Position numbers and translations under genes: made by a program. A stretch of 11,053 nt of DNA from FEN-680 sp036845225 (lineage in GTDB: Bacteria > Actinomycetota > Geothermincolia > Fen-727 > Anoxymicrobiaceae). Each line of letters opens with the position of its first letter. Position 1 is the stretch's first letter. Location: assembly GCA_036845225.1 (NCBI GenBank), contig DAIUEJ010000063.1, positions 1 to 11,053 on the forward strand, read 5' to 3'. Below are positions 1 through 6,363 of this stretch, one piece after another. The notes below the pieces were generated by a model. That model saw nothing but the letters and a program-made list of their open reading frames with translations. It did no database searches and had not been told where the DNA came from.

Positions 1-158
1 TGGAGCCCGATATCGTGATGGAAGCCTTTAGTTCCCCGGTGGCGATTTCTCTTATCGAGGAATTCAGTTACGAGCTCGAAGAGCTAGATGTTGAAAGCAA
101 CATCAATCAAGAGTGGGTATCCAGCCTGCGCAAGACCTGGCAGTGCTATAAAGGCTGA
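1..158 (+). CDS. C-terminal end of an unrecognised protein (5' truncated by window edge)
   Basis: The reading frame beginning at base 3 is open to a TGA at 156-158 and gives 51 residues, starting EPDIVMEAFSSPV and ending SLRKTWQCYKG. It is acidic in the middle (EELDVESN) with a basic, aromatic tail, which looks like a real soluble C-terminus. I do not recognise the family, and the piece is too short to assign a function. Its base composition is lower in GC than the genes after base 790, as is the following intergenic stretch. The gene may therefore belong to a transferred segment, but that is inference. No ribosome binding site or start is visible because the gene begins outside the window. 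Confidence 0.5.
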   Translation, partial: EPDIVMEAFSSPVAISLIEEFSYELEELDVESNINQEWVSSLRKTWQCYKG

Positions 159-263
159 TCGCCTGAAGCTGTCTCGCAAGTCAGGTACAAGCAGTACAAG
201 CTAGCCATACCACACGGCCAGAGTCTTCACCATCGATGCTCACTTTCTGCCTCAGGGTTTGAG

Positions 264-320
264 GTTTGACAGGGCTGTCAAACCCGCCGGGCGTAGCCTA
301 TGTTTGGTTACGCCCGGCGG
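264..320. repeat. Two adjacent perfect hairpins
   Basis: GTTTGACA (264-271) pairs with TGTCAAAC (276-283) around a 4-base loop. It is followed without a gap by CCGCCGGGCGTA (284-295), which pairs with TACGCCCGGCGG (309-320) around a 13-base loop. Both stems are perfect, at 8 and 12 bp. There is no downstream T-run, so a simple intrinsic terminator is not obvious, though the elements lie downstream of the gene ending at 158. They could be a terminator pair, a structured RNA or recombination-site remnants; nothing in the sequence decides between these. Confidence 0.6.
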
Positions 321-655
321 ACTCCCATGCGCTCGATAAGCCGAATTCTCATGCTCTTCACGATGACTTACTAGCAGTCCTCGCCCGGCAAGAGTGATAC
401 TGGAAATGAGAACGAAGAGATCGTGTCCGGGGAATCGCTTAGCCGTATAGAAGGTGGGGTCACGGCTATTTACTGTCCCGAAATGGTCCCGAAACTCACT
501 CAAATTGGTGGGTATTTAGTTAAAAAGCGTAAAATGAGCGTTGTCAAGAAATGGCTTTAAATAAAGGATATTCAAGGTCTTTTCAACTGAGTTCAACTAG
601 TGTTGATTGAAGATAGCCGCCTTGAAAGGGCGGTATCCTAGGCCGCTAGATGATG

Positions 656-675
656 GGGGCGCGGCGCCGCGCCCC
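656..675. repeat. Perfect 20-bp GC palindrome
   Basis: The 20 bases beginning GGGGCGCGGC and ending GCCGCGCCCC are identical to their reverse complement. They contain no A or T and lie 116 bases upstream of the methyltransferase start. A regulator site, a cruciform-forming repeat or a repeat-element core are all possible. Confidence 0.6.
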
Positions 676-790
676 TGCCGGGCGCTAGATTAGTGTTGCA
701 AAGGCCGCCCCAAAAAACAAGCGAAGGCGCAGCGCAGGTAAGCAACCCCCGCGCGAGAAATAGGGTTAATACCGAAGGGTTTAAACGGGG

Positions 791-1432
791 GTGGATGACG
801 TGGCGGACGGCGGTGGACAAGCACAAGGTATCCCGATTCACTGGGCGCGTATGTACGACCTGGGAACCAGGTTCATGTTCCTGGGCAGGGGGCGCTCGTT
901 CCGCGAGAAAGTCCTTGACCTCGCTCTTGTGAAACACGGAGAGGCGTTCCTCGACATCGGATGCGGCCCCGGTAGGCTCGTCCTTGCCGCGAGCAAACGG
1001 ATCGGCGCGCCGGGGGCGGCTTGGGGCGTCGACATGTCCCCCGAGATGATAAGGCTCGCGACCGGGAAAGCGGAGAAGAAGTACCCTTACGCCGAGTTCC
1101 GCCAGGCCCCGGCGCAGGAACTGCCGTTTCCAGACCTTTACTTCGACGCGATAGCAACCGTCTTCGTGATGCACCACCTGCCCGGAGACGAGGAGAAGCT
1201 CAAGGCGTTCCAGGAGATGCACCGGGTCCTTCGAAAAGGCGGCCGCCTCGTGGTCGTCGACTTCAAGATCGAGAAGAAGACCGGGCTCCTCTCGCGCCAC
1301 CTCGCCAGCCACATGGAGGGCGGGGAGCTCGAGCGATACCGCGCGCTGATGAGCCAGGCGGGCTTCGCAAGGATCGACACCGGGGAGGTCGCCCTCAGGC
1401 TTCCGCATTTCGTGCGCGGCTACGCAACATAG
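791..1432 (+). CDS. Class I SAM-dependent methyltransferase (UbiE/Methyltransf_11-like)
   Basis: This 213-residue protein shows the class I methyltransferase order. Motif I is LDIGCGPG at residues 54-61 (SAM-binding glycine loop). The acidic residue that binds the SAM ribose is D81 in GVDMSPEM. FDAIATVFVMHHL near residues 115-128 is the UbiE/COQ5-type motif, followed by LRKGGRLVVVDF. The N-terminal HWARMYDLGTRF resembles the small-molecule methyltransferase lead-in, so the GTG at 791 is preferred over an in-frame ATG at 851 that would remove part of it. The ribosome binding site is weak. The substrate cannot be told; quinones, lipids or other small molecules are typical of the family. The gene stands alone, with no pathway partner beside it, and its TAG stop lies 11 bases before a dispersed repeat. 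The fold is certain; the specific role is open. Confidence 0.88.
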   Translation: MDDVADGGGQAQGIPIHWARMYDLGTRFMFLGRGRSFREKVLDLALVKHGEAFLDIGCGPGRLVLAASKRIGAPGAAWGVDMSPEMIRLATGKAEKKYPYAEFRQAPAQELPFPDLYFDAIATVFVMHHLPGDEEKLKAFQEMHRVLRKGGRLVVVDFKIEKKTGLLSRHLASHMEGGELERYRALMSQAGFARIDTGEVALRLPHFVRGYAT

Positions 1433-1443
1433 GGGTCAAAGCA

Positions 1444-1475
1444 GGGGTCAGGCACCGTCCACTTTTTTGTCCACC
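1444..1475 (+). repeat. 32-bp dispersed repeat, copy 1 (GGGGTCAGGCACC family)
   Basis: The element opens with GGGGTCAGGCACC, then GTCCAC, a T-run and GTCCACC. The same 32 bases recur exactly in inverted orientation at 8319-8350, and with two mismatches at 6215-6246. It sits 11 bases after the methyltransferase stop. A 7-base part of the core (GGGGTCA, 1432-1438) also overlaps that stop codon, as if a degenerate second copy were present. Confidence 0.85.
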
Positions 1476-1523
1476 TCGGGCGCCGGGAACCTCCGTCCAA
1501 TCGCCGCGCGCGTGATAACATTG

Positions 1524-1542
1524 GTCCACCGTTCCGGCGGAC
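1524..1542. promoter_or_regulatory. Imperfect inverted repeat upstream of the CMD-family gene
   Basis: GTCC-A-CCG pairs with CGG-C-GGAC around a TTC loop, with one A/C mismatch. It lies about 10 bases before the AGGGAGG ribosome binding site of the gene at 1564. The position suits an operator or a 5' leader hairpin, but no regulator is encoded nearby and no clear -10/-35 pair was found. Confidence 0.3.
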
Positions 1543-1563
1543 ATCAATAACCAGGGAGGCTCC

Positions 1564-1956
1564 ATGAGCGAGAGCGAGCGTTTCGACAGAGGCTGGGAAC
1601 TGCTGGAGAAGATAGACGGCAGGCCCGGCGAGCGCGTCATGGAAGGTGTGGGTTCGCTCAGCCCCGACCTGGCGCGATACATCATTGAGTTCCCATACGG
1701 GGATGTCTGGTCCCGGCCCGGCCTCGACCTCAAACACCGGGAGCTCGCGACCGTGTCCGCACTTATCGCCCTGGGCCACTGCGAGCCCGAGCTCAAGGTC
1801 CACATGGGCGGTATGCTACGCCTGGGATGGACCCGCGAGGAGATCATCGAGGTCGTCATCCACATGGCGGTCTACGCGGGCTTTCCCGCTGCCTTGAACG
1901 CCTTGACGGTCGCCGGCGAGGTCTTCAGCGATGAGGATGCCGGCCAGGTAGACTGA
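1564..1956 (+). CDS. Carboxymuconolactone decarboxylase (CMD) family protein
   Basis: This protein of 130 residues, the normal size for a stand-alone CMD/AhpD-like protein, starts at ATG 1564 behind a good ribosome binding site (AGGGAGG, 1553-1559). Diagnostic blocks are LKHRELATVSALIALGH, LKVHMGGMLRLGWTREEIIEVV and HMAVYAGFPAALNAL, the typical helical core of the family. A cysteine (in GHCEPELKVH) precedes the conserved histidine, but the spacing is not the CxxC of AhpD-type peroxidase partners. It therefore looks nearer the gamma-carboxymuconolactone decarboxylase branch. No aromatic-degradation genes surround it, so calling it PcaC would overreach. Many such orphan members have unknown substrates. 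Confidence 0.9.
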   Translation: MSESERFDRGWELLEKIDGRPGERVMEGVGSLSPDLARYIIEFPYGDVWSRPGLDLKHRELATVSALIALGHCEPELKVHMGGMLRLGWTREEIIEVVIHMAVYAGFPAALNALTVAGEVFSDEDAGQVD

Positions 1957-2010
1957 CCATTCTCGACTGCTCAAACCTGGCAGGCACAAGGTAACCACCA
2001 TACCGTCGTT

Positions 2011-2652
2011 GTGTCACTTCAGCAGGAGGGGCAGGCAATCGCGAACATCAGGAACGTAAGGACGCTGAATGACGTGAACAACATGACGCTTCAGGTCAAC
2101 AATGCCGTAGAGTTCGGGCAGCAGGGCATAGCCAACCTCAACAAGGCCAACGCCTACCTCTTCTCCACCAGTTGGGCGACAATCGCCGTGATCGGGTTCT
2201 GCGTGCTTGTTGTGTTCGCCGGATGCGGTACCTGGGCGGGCATGATGGGCAGGAACGACGGCCGCAGCTTCGCCGACTACTTCGTGCTCGGTCTCTTTCT
2301 CGGCCCGGTAGGCCTGCTGATCGCCTGGCGAAAGACGCGCTACGGCCCGAGCCCTCCAGTTCACGCATACCAGCAACCTGCCCCGGCCATGGCGCAGGGC
2401 TACACTGACCAGCAGTACTGGCCCCAGCCCCAGCCAGGCTATCTGGAGCAGCCGTACTCTCCTCCGGCGCAAGCCGTGCGCTGGGACGAGGCCCCGTCGG
2501 CCCCCGCGCCATGGGACGCCGCCCCGCGCCAGGCATTTGGACCGTCGGCGGCCGATGTATATCCCTCGGACTACGGTTCCTGTCCTACCTGTGGCGCCGC
2601 GATAACGGTTCCAGACGCGCTATTCTGCCCGACCTGCGGCGCGACCGTCTGA
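2011..2652 (+). CDS. Two-TM protein with Pro/Gln-rich linker and C-terminal zinc ribbon
   Basis: This 213-residue protein has four parts. Residues 1-50 are a polar, Asn/Gln-rich helical region. Residues 56-77 and 88-105 form two hydrophobic segments, the second in FVLGLFLGPVGLLIAW, reminiscent of short membrane proteins with a phage-shock or superinfection-exclusion-like hairpin. Residues ~110-185 are a Pro/Gln/Tyr-rich low-complexity linker. The C-terminus is a zinc ribbon with C191, C194, C206 and C209 (CPTCG...CPTCG). GTG 2011 is the first usable start after the in-frame stop of the preceding gene; it lacks a strong ribosome binding site. A second in-frame GTG (2074) preceded by AAGGA is a possible alternative. 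No function is assigned. It shares its building blocks with the genes at 2763 and 8147. Confidence 0.75.
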   Translation: MSLQQEGQAIANIRNVRTLNDVNNMTLQVNNAVEFGQQGIANLNKANAYLFSTSWATIAVIGFCVLVVFAGCGTWAGMMGRNDGRSFADYFVLGLFLGPVGLLIAWRKTRYGPSPPVHAYQQPAPAMAQGYTDQQYWPQPQPGYLEQPYSPPAQAVRWDEAPSAPAPWDAAPRQAFGPSAADVYPSDYGSCPTCGAAITVPDALFCPTCGATV

Positions 2653-2762
2653 CGCCTGCCCCGGCCGGCCTGCGCCTCCGCCCGCAAATAATCATTCTGC
2701 TCGGCGTCACAAATGGTTAGACTATCCTGAGCATATGTTCCTATTCGGAGGGCATTGCCCGC

Positions 2763-3146
2763 ATGGATGACTACTACGGACAGCAGAGCAGCCAAGGCGA
2801 ATACCAGCCTGGCAACTACGGCGGCTACCCGCAGGGCGGGCAGGTCGAGCAGGCAGACTGCCTCCACAAGTACGTCACCGGCGCGGACGGCGCCGTGTAC
2901 TGCGAAAAGTGCGGCTCCGTCCTCAAGGACAATTACGCGTTCCAGTCCTACCGCCCCAGCCGGCCGGCAGTGCCCGCGAAAAAAGCCTTCAGCGGGCGCA
3001 CCCTGGTCGCCCTCATCGCGATCGCCATCGTCATCGTGGCGGGCGTTGTTGCGTGGAGCCTCATGGGCAAGCGCCCGGCGCCGGTTGCCTCGGTTGACAA
3101 GCCCGAGGTCATCAACCTCTCGAACGAGCCGATTCAGGACTCATAA
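2763..3146 (+). CDS. N-terminal part of a frameshifted zinc-ribbon/TM protein
   Basis: This 127-codon piece starts at ATG 2763 behind CGGAGGG (2746-2752). Residues 1-30 are Gly/Gln/Tyr-rich. A small zinc-binding site is formed by C33, H35, C47 and C50 (ADCLHKY...YCEKCGS). A single TM helix spans ~80-101 (LVALIAIAIVIVAGVVAW), followed by the start of an extracytoplasmic region ending EVINLSNEPIQDS. The frame then stops at TAA 3144-3146. The minus-one frame opens after a TGA at 3095-3097 and continues as SQNEVIYKRED into the domain at 3182-3658. The break therefore lies in 3098-3146, probably a single missing base close to the stop. I read this and the next entry as one ~297-residue gene, either disrupted or mis-sequenced. 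Confidence 0.75.
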   Translation: MDDYYGQQSSQGEYQPGNYGGYPQGGQVEQADCLHKYVTGADGAVYCEKCGSVLKDNYAFQSYRPSRPAVPAKKAFSGRTLVALIAIAIVIVAGVVAWSLMGKRPAPVASVDKPEVINLSNEPIQDS

Positions 3147-3181
3147 GCCAGAACGAGGTCATCTACAAGCGCGAGGACGGA

Positions 3182-3658
3182 ATGTCTTACAATCCCCTGG
3201 CGTCTTACAAGATCTGGGCTAAGGTCCTCGGGGTCCGCTCATACGCCGGCTACGGCAAGGGTTCTTCGGGCTTCCCCATCGACCTCGCCCTGACCTGGGG
3301 TGACGTCGCGAAGTCCGATTACGAAAAGTACGTCAGCTTCCATTTCTCGAGCGACTACTCCGCGAACCAGTGGCTGATGTTCCAGTACAAGACCGACTCG
3401 CCGCCCTGGAGCACCGGGTACTTCGACGCGCACGTCTCCAACACCCACGTCTGTCCCGCGACCGAGAACCTCTACAATGCCATCATGTCCCTCAAGCATA
3501 ACGACGAGGTCATTCTCGAAGGTTACCTCGCGAGGTCGGTCTCACCGACCGGCCAGTTCGTCCTCGGCAGCAGCCTCAGCCGGACGGACACCGAGGCCGG
3601 CGCGTGCGAAGCTTTTTATGTCCAGAAAGTGCAGGTGGGTGATAAGGTCTACAAGTGA
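3182..3658 (+). CDS. C-terminal extracytoplasmic domain of the frameshifted zinc-ribbon/TM protein
   Basis: This 158-codon piece starts at ATG 3182, but the same frame is open and coding-like back to base 3098 (SQNEVIYKREDG just before the ATG), so the ATG is probably internal. Blocks seen are YKIWAKVLGVRSY, FPIDLALTWGDVA, HVSNTHVCPATENLYNAI, LKHNDEVILEGYL and LSRTDTEAGACEAFYV. This pattern (an ALTWG block, an H-x-x-N-x-H block, a GD/ND-E-V-x-L-x-GYL block and a terminal S-RTDT-GACE block) resembles a widespread uncharacterised family usually attached to a signal or TM segment, from memory and not searched. No enzymatic role is known to me. GAGG at 3173-3176 could serve as a ribosome binding site if it is translated separately, which is the weaker alternative. 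Confidence 0.65.
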   Translation: MSYNPLASYKIWAKVLGVRSYAGYGKGSSGFPIDLALTWGDVAKSDYEKYVSFHFSSDYSANQWLMFQYKTDSPPWSTGYFDAHVSNTHVCPATENLYNAIMSLKHNDEVILEGYLARSVSPTGQFVLGSSLSRTDTEAGACEAFYVQKVQVGDKVYK

Positions 3659-3672
3659 CCGGGGTCGAAAAC

Positions 3673-3733
3673 GTAGCGCCGGCGTCCCGCCGGCAAGAAA
3701 AGTGACCGTAGCGCCGGCGTCCCGCCGGCAAGA
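3673..3733 (+). repeat. Tandem pair of GTAG-headed REP-like hairpins
   Basis: The same 26 bases occur at 3673-3698 and 3708-3733, with a 35-base period. Each unit is GTAGC, then GCCGGCG, TCC and CGCCGGC (a perfect 7-bp stem with a 3-base loop), then AAGA. A GTAG tetranucleotide followed by a short palindrome is the described hallmark of REP sequences mobilised by REP-associated tyrosine transposases. No such transposase is in the window. The pair fills most of the gap between the gene ending at 3658 and the DUF2207 start. Confidence 0.85.
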
Positions 3734-3774
3734 CAAGGCCCCGAAGGCAGGGCGAGACAGAAAGGACGGAGGGC

Positions 3775-5589
3775 ATGGCCACTATTTTCTCAAAGAGTAC
3801 TTGCACCAGGCGTTGCCTGAGCGCGGCATTCCTGACGCTGCTGTTCTGCCTCCTGCTGACGGGGGCGATGCCGGCAGCCGCGGGGACCGGCGCGCAGGGT
3901 CCGGCAGCCGGGGCACCCTCAGTCTCGGCGGGGCCTCTCGCGCAGGTCAAGTCCTGGGATTTCGAGCGCTTCGACACTGACATCAAGGTCAACTCGGACG
4001 GTTCGCTGTCCGTCCGAGAGACGCAGGTCGTCAACTTCACGGGCAGCTTCAGCTTCCTCAACAGGGACCTGACCTCGGGCAAAGCCAACTTCACCGTGGG
4101 GCGCAGTTATGGCGCGGTGCGCTTCAAGGACATCCAGGTGACCGACCTCAACGGCCAGCCCTACAAGCAGGTATCGTTCCAGAAGCTCAAGGGCGGCAAG
4201 AGGGTGCACCTCAGTTTCAGCGCCTTGAACGAGCAGAAGGGCTGGATCATCACCTACACCATGACCGGCGCCATCATCTACGCGCCGAACTACGACCGCC
4301 TGTACTTCAACACGGTCACGACCGACCGCGATGTCCCTATCAAGTCATCGCGCACGACGGTCACGCTGCCTGCGGGCACGGACATGTCGCAGGTCAAGAC
4401 CAAGGACTATGTGAGCGACACCAACCCTCCGAGCTCGGTGACTTCGAGCGTCCAGGGGAACACGCTGACGTGGGAGTCAAAGGACATCGCTCCGTTCACC
4501 ACCGTTACCATAGACGTCGCGTTCCCCAAGGGCCTCGTCGCGATTCCGCTCACCTTCCGGGCCTGGTTCGGGGGAGTGGTTATCGGGCTGGCGGTGGTCG
4601 GTACGATAGTCATCGTCCTCGTCATGATCCTGCTCTGGTGGAGGAAAGGGCGCGACGTGGCCGCGCCATCGCTCGACGTCGTTCGCTACGAGCCACCGCC
4701 GGACCTGCGCCCCATGGAGATCGGCTTCCTGAAGAACGAGATGTCTCTGACGAGCGACATCACCGCGACCATAGTAGACCTCGCCGTGCGGCACAAGTTG
4801 GTGATCAACGAGCAGGAAGGCTCCGGGATGCTCAAGCATACAGAGTTCACCTTCCAGCGCTGGGAGAAGAACACCGACGACCTGGCGCCCTTCGAGCAGG
4901 AGCTGTTGAGCGGGCTCTTCGAGAGCGGAGACCTCGCCACCGAGGATGGCCTGAAGAACAAGTTCTATACGCGCATCCCCGAGATCGATTCGAAGCTGAA
5001 GGAGCAGGTGCTGAGCAAAGGCTTCTTCGATGGAGACCCCGGCAAGGTCAAGGGGCACTACTACTGGATCGGGATCGTCGTCCTGCTGCTCATCATACCG
5101 GTGTACTTCTCGCGGGCCTGGTTTGACCCGGGCTACCTGCTGGTGCTGATACCTGCGCTGGCAGTGAGCGGCCTGGCGATCATGATAGTCGGGCACTTTA
5201 TGTCCAGGCGCACCGCGAAGGGCTCGGAGGCGCTCTCGTACGTGAAGGGCTTCCAGGAGTACATGTCCACCGCCGAGCGCGAAGAGATGAAGTTCATGAC
5301 CCCCGAGAACTTCCAGACCAACCTGCCGTACGCCATGGTGCTGGGGGTCGCTGACAAGTGGGCCGGTAAGTTCAAGGACATCTATACGAGCCCGCCGGAC
5401 TGGTACCGAAGCTACGCGCCGGGCATGGTCTTCAGCACGGTCTACCTCAACGACTCGCTCTCGCGGATGCAGACCAGCGTAGGGAGCACGCTGACCTCAT
5501 CGCCGCAGTCGAGCAGCGGTGGGGGAGGCGGCTTCGGTGGCGGGTCCTCCGGTGGCGGTTTCGGCGGAGGCGGCTCGAGCGCAGGCTAG
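3775..5589 (+). CDS. DUF2207 domain-containing membrane protein with Gly-rich tail
   Basis: This 604-residue protein starts at ATG 3775 with AAAGGA (3761-3766) upstream. An N-terminal signal peptide (about residues 1-36, ending MPAAAG) precedes a beta-rich extracytoplasmic DUF2207 domain (about 55-255; DTDIKVNSDGSLSVRETQVVNF is the typical opening). A TM helix at ~266-290 leads to a cytoplasmic alpha/beta region with LRPMEIGFLKNEMSLTSD, a DUF2207 signature. Two more TM helices lie at ~431-447 and ~455-475. The last ~24 residues are almost only Gly and Ser with Phe (GGGGGFGGGSS), the usual end for this family. Biochemical function is unknown. The family commonly sits beside lemA, as here, although lemA is convergent rather than co-directional. 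The gene is complete and of normal length. Confidence 0.9.
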   Translation: MATIFSKSTCTRRCLSAAFLTLLFCLLLTGAMPAAAGTGAQGPAAGAPSVSAGPLAQVKSWDFERFDTDIKVNSDGSLSVRETQVVNFTGSFSFLNRDLTSGKANFTVGRSYGAVRFKDIQVTDLNGQPYKQVSFQKLKGGKRVHLSFSALNEQKGWIITYTMTGAIIYAPNYDRLYFNTVTTDRDVPIKSSRTTVTLPAGTDMSQVKTKDYVSDTNPPSSVTSSVQGNTLTWESKDIAPFTTVTIDVAFPKGLVAIPLTFRAWFGGVVIGLAVVGTIVIVLVMILLWWRKGRDVAAPSLDVVRYEPPPDLRPMEIGFLKNEMSLTSDITATIVDLAVRHKLVINEQEGSGMLKHTEFTFQRWEKNTDDLAPFEQELLSGLFESGDLATEDGLKNKFYTRIPEIDSKLKEQVLSKGFFDGDPGKVKGHYYWIGIVVLLLIIPVYFSRAWFDPGYLLVLIPALAVSGLAIMIVGHFMSRRTAKGSEALSYVKGFQEYMSTAEREEMKFMTPENFQTNLPYAMVLGVADKWAGKFKDIYTSPPDWYRSYAPGMVFSTVYLNDSLSRMQTSVGSTLTSSPQSSSGGGGGFGGGSSGGGFGGGGSSAG

Positions 5590-5605
5590 TGCAATATAGA
5601 GGTCT

Positions 5606-5636
5606 TGCAAAATAGGGGTCAGACCCCTATTTTGCA
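5606..5636. terminator. Perfect 31-bp hairpin between convergent genes (bidirectional terminator or repeat element)
   Basis: TGCAAAATAGGGGTC and GACCCCTATTTTGCA are exact reverse complements separated by a single A, giving a 15-bp stem by sequence. It lies in the 52-base gap between the DUF2207 stop (5589) and the lemA stop (5642). GC-rich inner and A/T outer stem halves put a T-run after the GC stem on both strands, as in a bidirectional intrinsic terminator. Its GGGGTCAG core is shared with the dispersed repeats at 1444, 6215 and 7378. A degenerate extra arm (TGCAATATAGAGGTCT) directly precedes it, so it may also be a repeat element that serves as terminator. Confidence 0.75.
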
Positions 5637-5641
5637 CGTCC

Positions 5642-6196
5642 CTAGACCGAAGGCACCTGGCGGTCCTCCGGCTCCTTTATCTCGAAGTATTCACGCGGGC
5701 CGAAGCTCGACTTGAACGTCCCGGCGACGATATTGCCGGGGAACCCCTGGCGCGAGTTGTCGTAGTACATTACCGCGCCGTTGTAGTACTTCCTCGAGCC
5801 GGCGATCCGGGTCTCGGTCGATGACAGCGCCGCCTGGAACTTGAGGAACTCCTCGTTCGCTTTGAGGTCCGGGTAGCTCTCGGCGACGGCGAACAGCGTC
5901 CCGATAGCGCCTGTCAGCCCGTCCTCCGCCGGGCCCTTCTCTCCGACGCTGCCGGCGTTCATGGCGTCGGTGCGCGCGCGGGTGACGGACTCGAACGTCG
6001 TCTTCTCGTGTCCCGCGTAGCCTTTGACCACCTCCGCGAGCTCGGGCACGAGGTCATAGCGCCGCTTCAGTTCCACGTCGATCTGGTGCCAGGCGTTGTC
6101 GACCTTGTTGCGCAGGCGCACCAGCCTGTTGAACAGGAAGAGGAACACCCCGAGCACCAGCACGACCACCGCAACTATGACTATCACTACTACCAA
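5642..6196 (-). CDS. lemA: LemA family membrane protein
   Basis: This 184-residue protein has a very hydrophobic N-terminal TM segment (residues ~1-23) followed directly by the LemA signature: RLRNKVDNAWHQIDVELKRR, then YDLVPELAEVVKGYAGHE and FESVTRAR. The remainder is a long helical domain ending YFEIKEPEDRQV. Length and order are typical, and the known member structure is a four-helix-type cytoplasmic bundle. The start is TTG at 6196-6194: GGAGGAG lies at 6209-6203, 6 bases upstream, and no ATG is available nearby. Function is not established for the family; it co-occurs with DUF2207 or TPM-domain proteins, matching the convergent neighbour. A 32-bp repeat lies just upstream of its ribosome binding site. 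Confidence 0.93.
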   Translation of the reverse strand: MVVVIVIVAVVVLVLGVFLFLFNRLVRLRNKVDNAWHQIDVELKRRYDLVPELAEVVKGYAGHEKTTFESVTRARTDAMNAGSVGEKGPAEDGLTGAIGTLFAVAESYPDLKANEEFLKFQAALSSTETRIAGSRKYYNGAVMYYDNSRQGFPGNIVAGTFKSSFGPREYFEIKEPEDRQVPSV

Positions 6197-6214
6197 GATG
6201 CGCTCCTCCGCTCA

Positions 6215-6246
6215 GGGGTCAGGCACCGTCCACCTTCTTGTCCACC
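6215..6246 (+). repeat. 32-bp dispersed repeat, copy 2
   Basis: It matches 30 of the 32 bases of the element at 1444-1475, the two differences falling in the central T-run (ACCTTCTTGT against ACTTTTTTGT). It starts only 5 bases upstream of the lemA ribosome binding site, in the space between divergent lemA and the epimerase gene. Unlike the other copies it is at gene 5' ends. Confidence 0.85.
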
Positions 6247-6274
6247 ACCGCACAATCATATCAGTCTGTCGACG

Positions 6275-6312
6275 TCCCCCTCACCCCAGCCCTCTCCCTC
6301 CGGGGAAGAGGG
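6275..6312 (+). repeat. CCCTCACCCCAGCCCTCTCC-type hairpin repeat
   Basis: A pyrimidine-rich run (TCACCCCAGCCCTCTCCC) folds on itself: CCCTCT (6290-6295) pairs with AGAGGG (6307-6312), and inner CCC pairs with GGG after one bulged A. Near-identical strings are a familiar dispersed repeat in many bacterial genomes, from memory. It lies in the leader region upstream of the epimerase and should not be read as coding. Confidence 0.6.
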
Positions 6313-6350
6313 AGCTGTATGATTCACATGTACCACGCGTTGTCTCTTTC

Positions 6351-6356
6351 AGGAGG
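6351..6356 (+). promoter_or_regulatory. Ribosome binding site that fixes the epimerase start
   Basis: AGGAGG followed by TG lies 7 bases before GTG 6364. It selects that GTG rather than the in-frame ATG at 6238, which would translate the repeat DNA at 6215-6312. Confidence 0.8.
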
Positions 6357-6363
6357 TGCAGCG

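Larger units (their letters stand above)
159..790. other. Long A/T-richer intergenic region without a convincing gene
   Basis: This 632-base stretch holds no reading frame I would defend. An 83-codon minus-strand frame (503 down to 252) lacks a ribosome binding site, runs through the hairpins at 264-320 and has no recognisable motif. Contents seen: two adjacent hairpins (264-320); a 9-base direct repeat GTCCCGAAA at 475-483 and 486-494; an A/T-rich part at about 500-610; a bulged hairpin at 612-637 (GATA and CCGCC pairing with GGCGG and TATC); and a perfect 20-bp GC palindrome (656-675). The composition change against the downstream genes suggests an old insertion boundary or mobile-element remnant. 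No integrase, transposase or tRNA is visible to support that. Confidence 0.45.

Noticed and set aside
264..320. Integron attC site
   Set aside because: The arms do not carry the paired core-site consensus in the right arrangement, and no integron integrase or cassette is visible.
252..503. 83-codon minus-strand frame in the left flank
   Set aside because: It has no ribosome binding site and no motif, and it runs through both perfect hairpins at 264-320.
638..1408. 256-codon minus-strand frame opposite the methyltransferase
   Set aside because: It is the antisense of a clear methyltransferase and is open only because of the GC bias at third positions; it has no family motif of its own.
2979..2985. 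A-run (AAAAAAG) as a programmed -1 frameshift site for the split zinc-ribbon gene
   Set aside because: The minus-one frame after it has a stop at 3095-3097, so slippage here cannot reach the downstream domain.
6238..6363. 42-codon N-terminal extension of the epimerase from ATG 6238
   Set aside because: It would translate a dispersed repeat and the hairpin at 6275-6312. The AGGAGG before GTG 6364 and the immediate Rossmann strand favour the shorter form.
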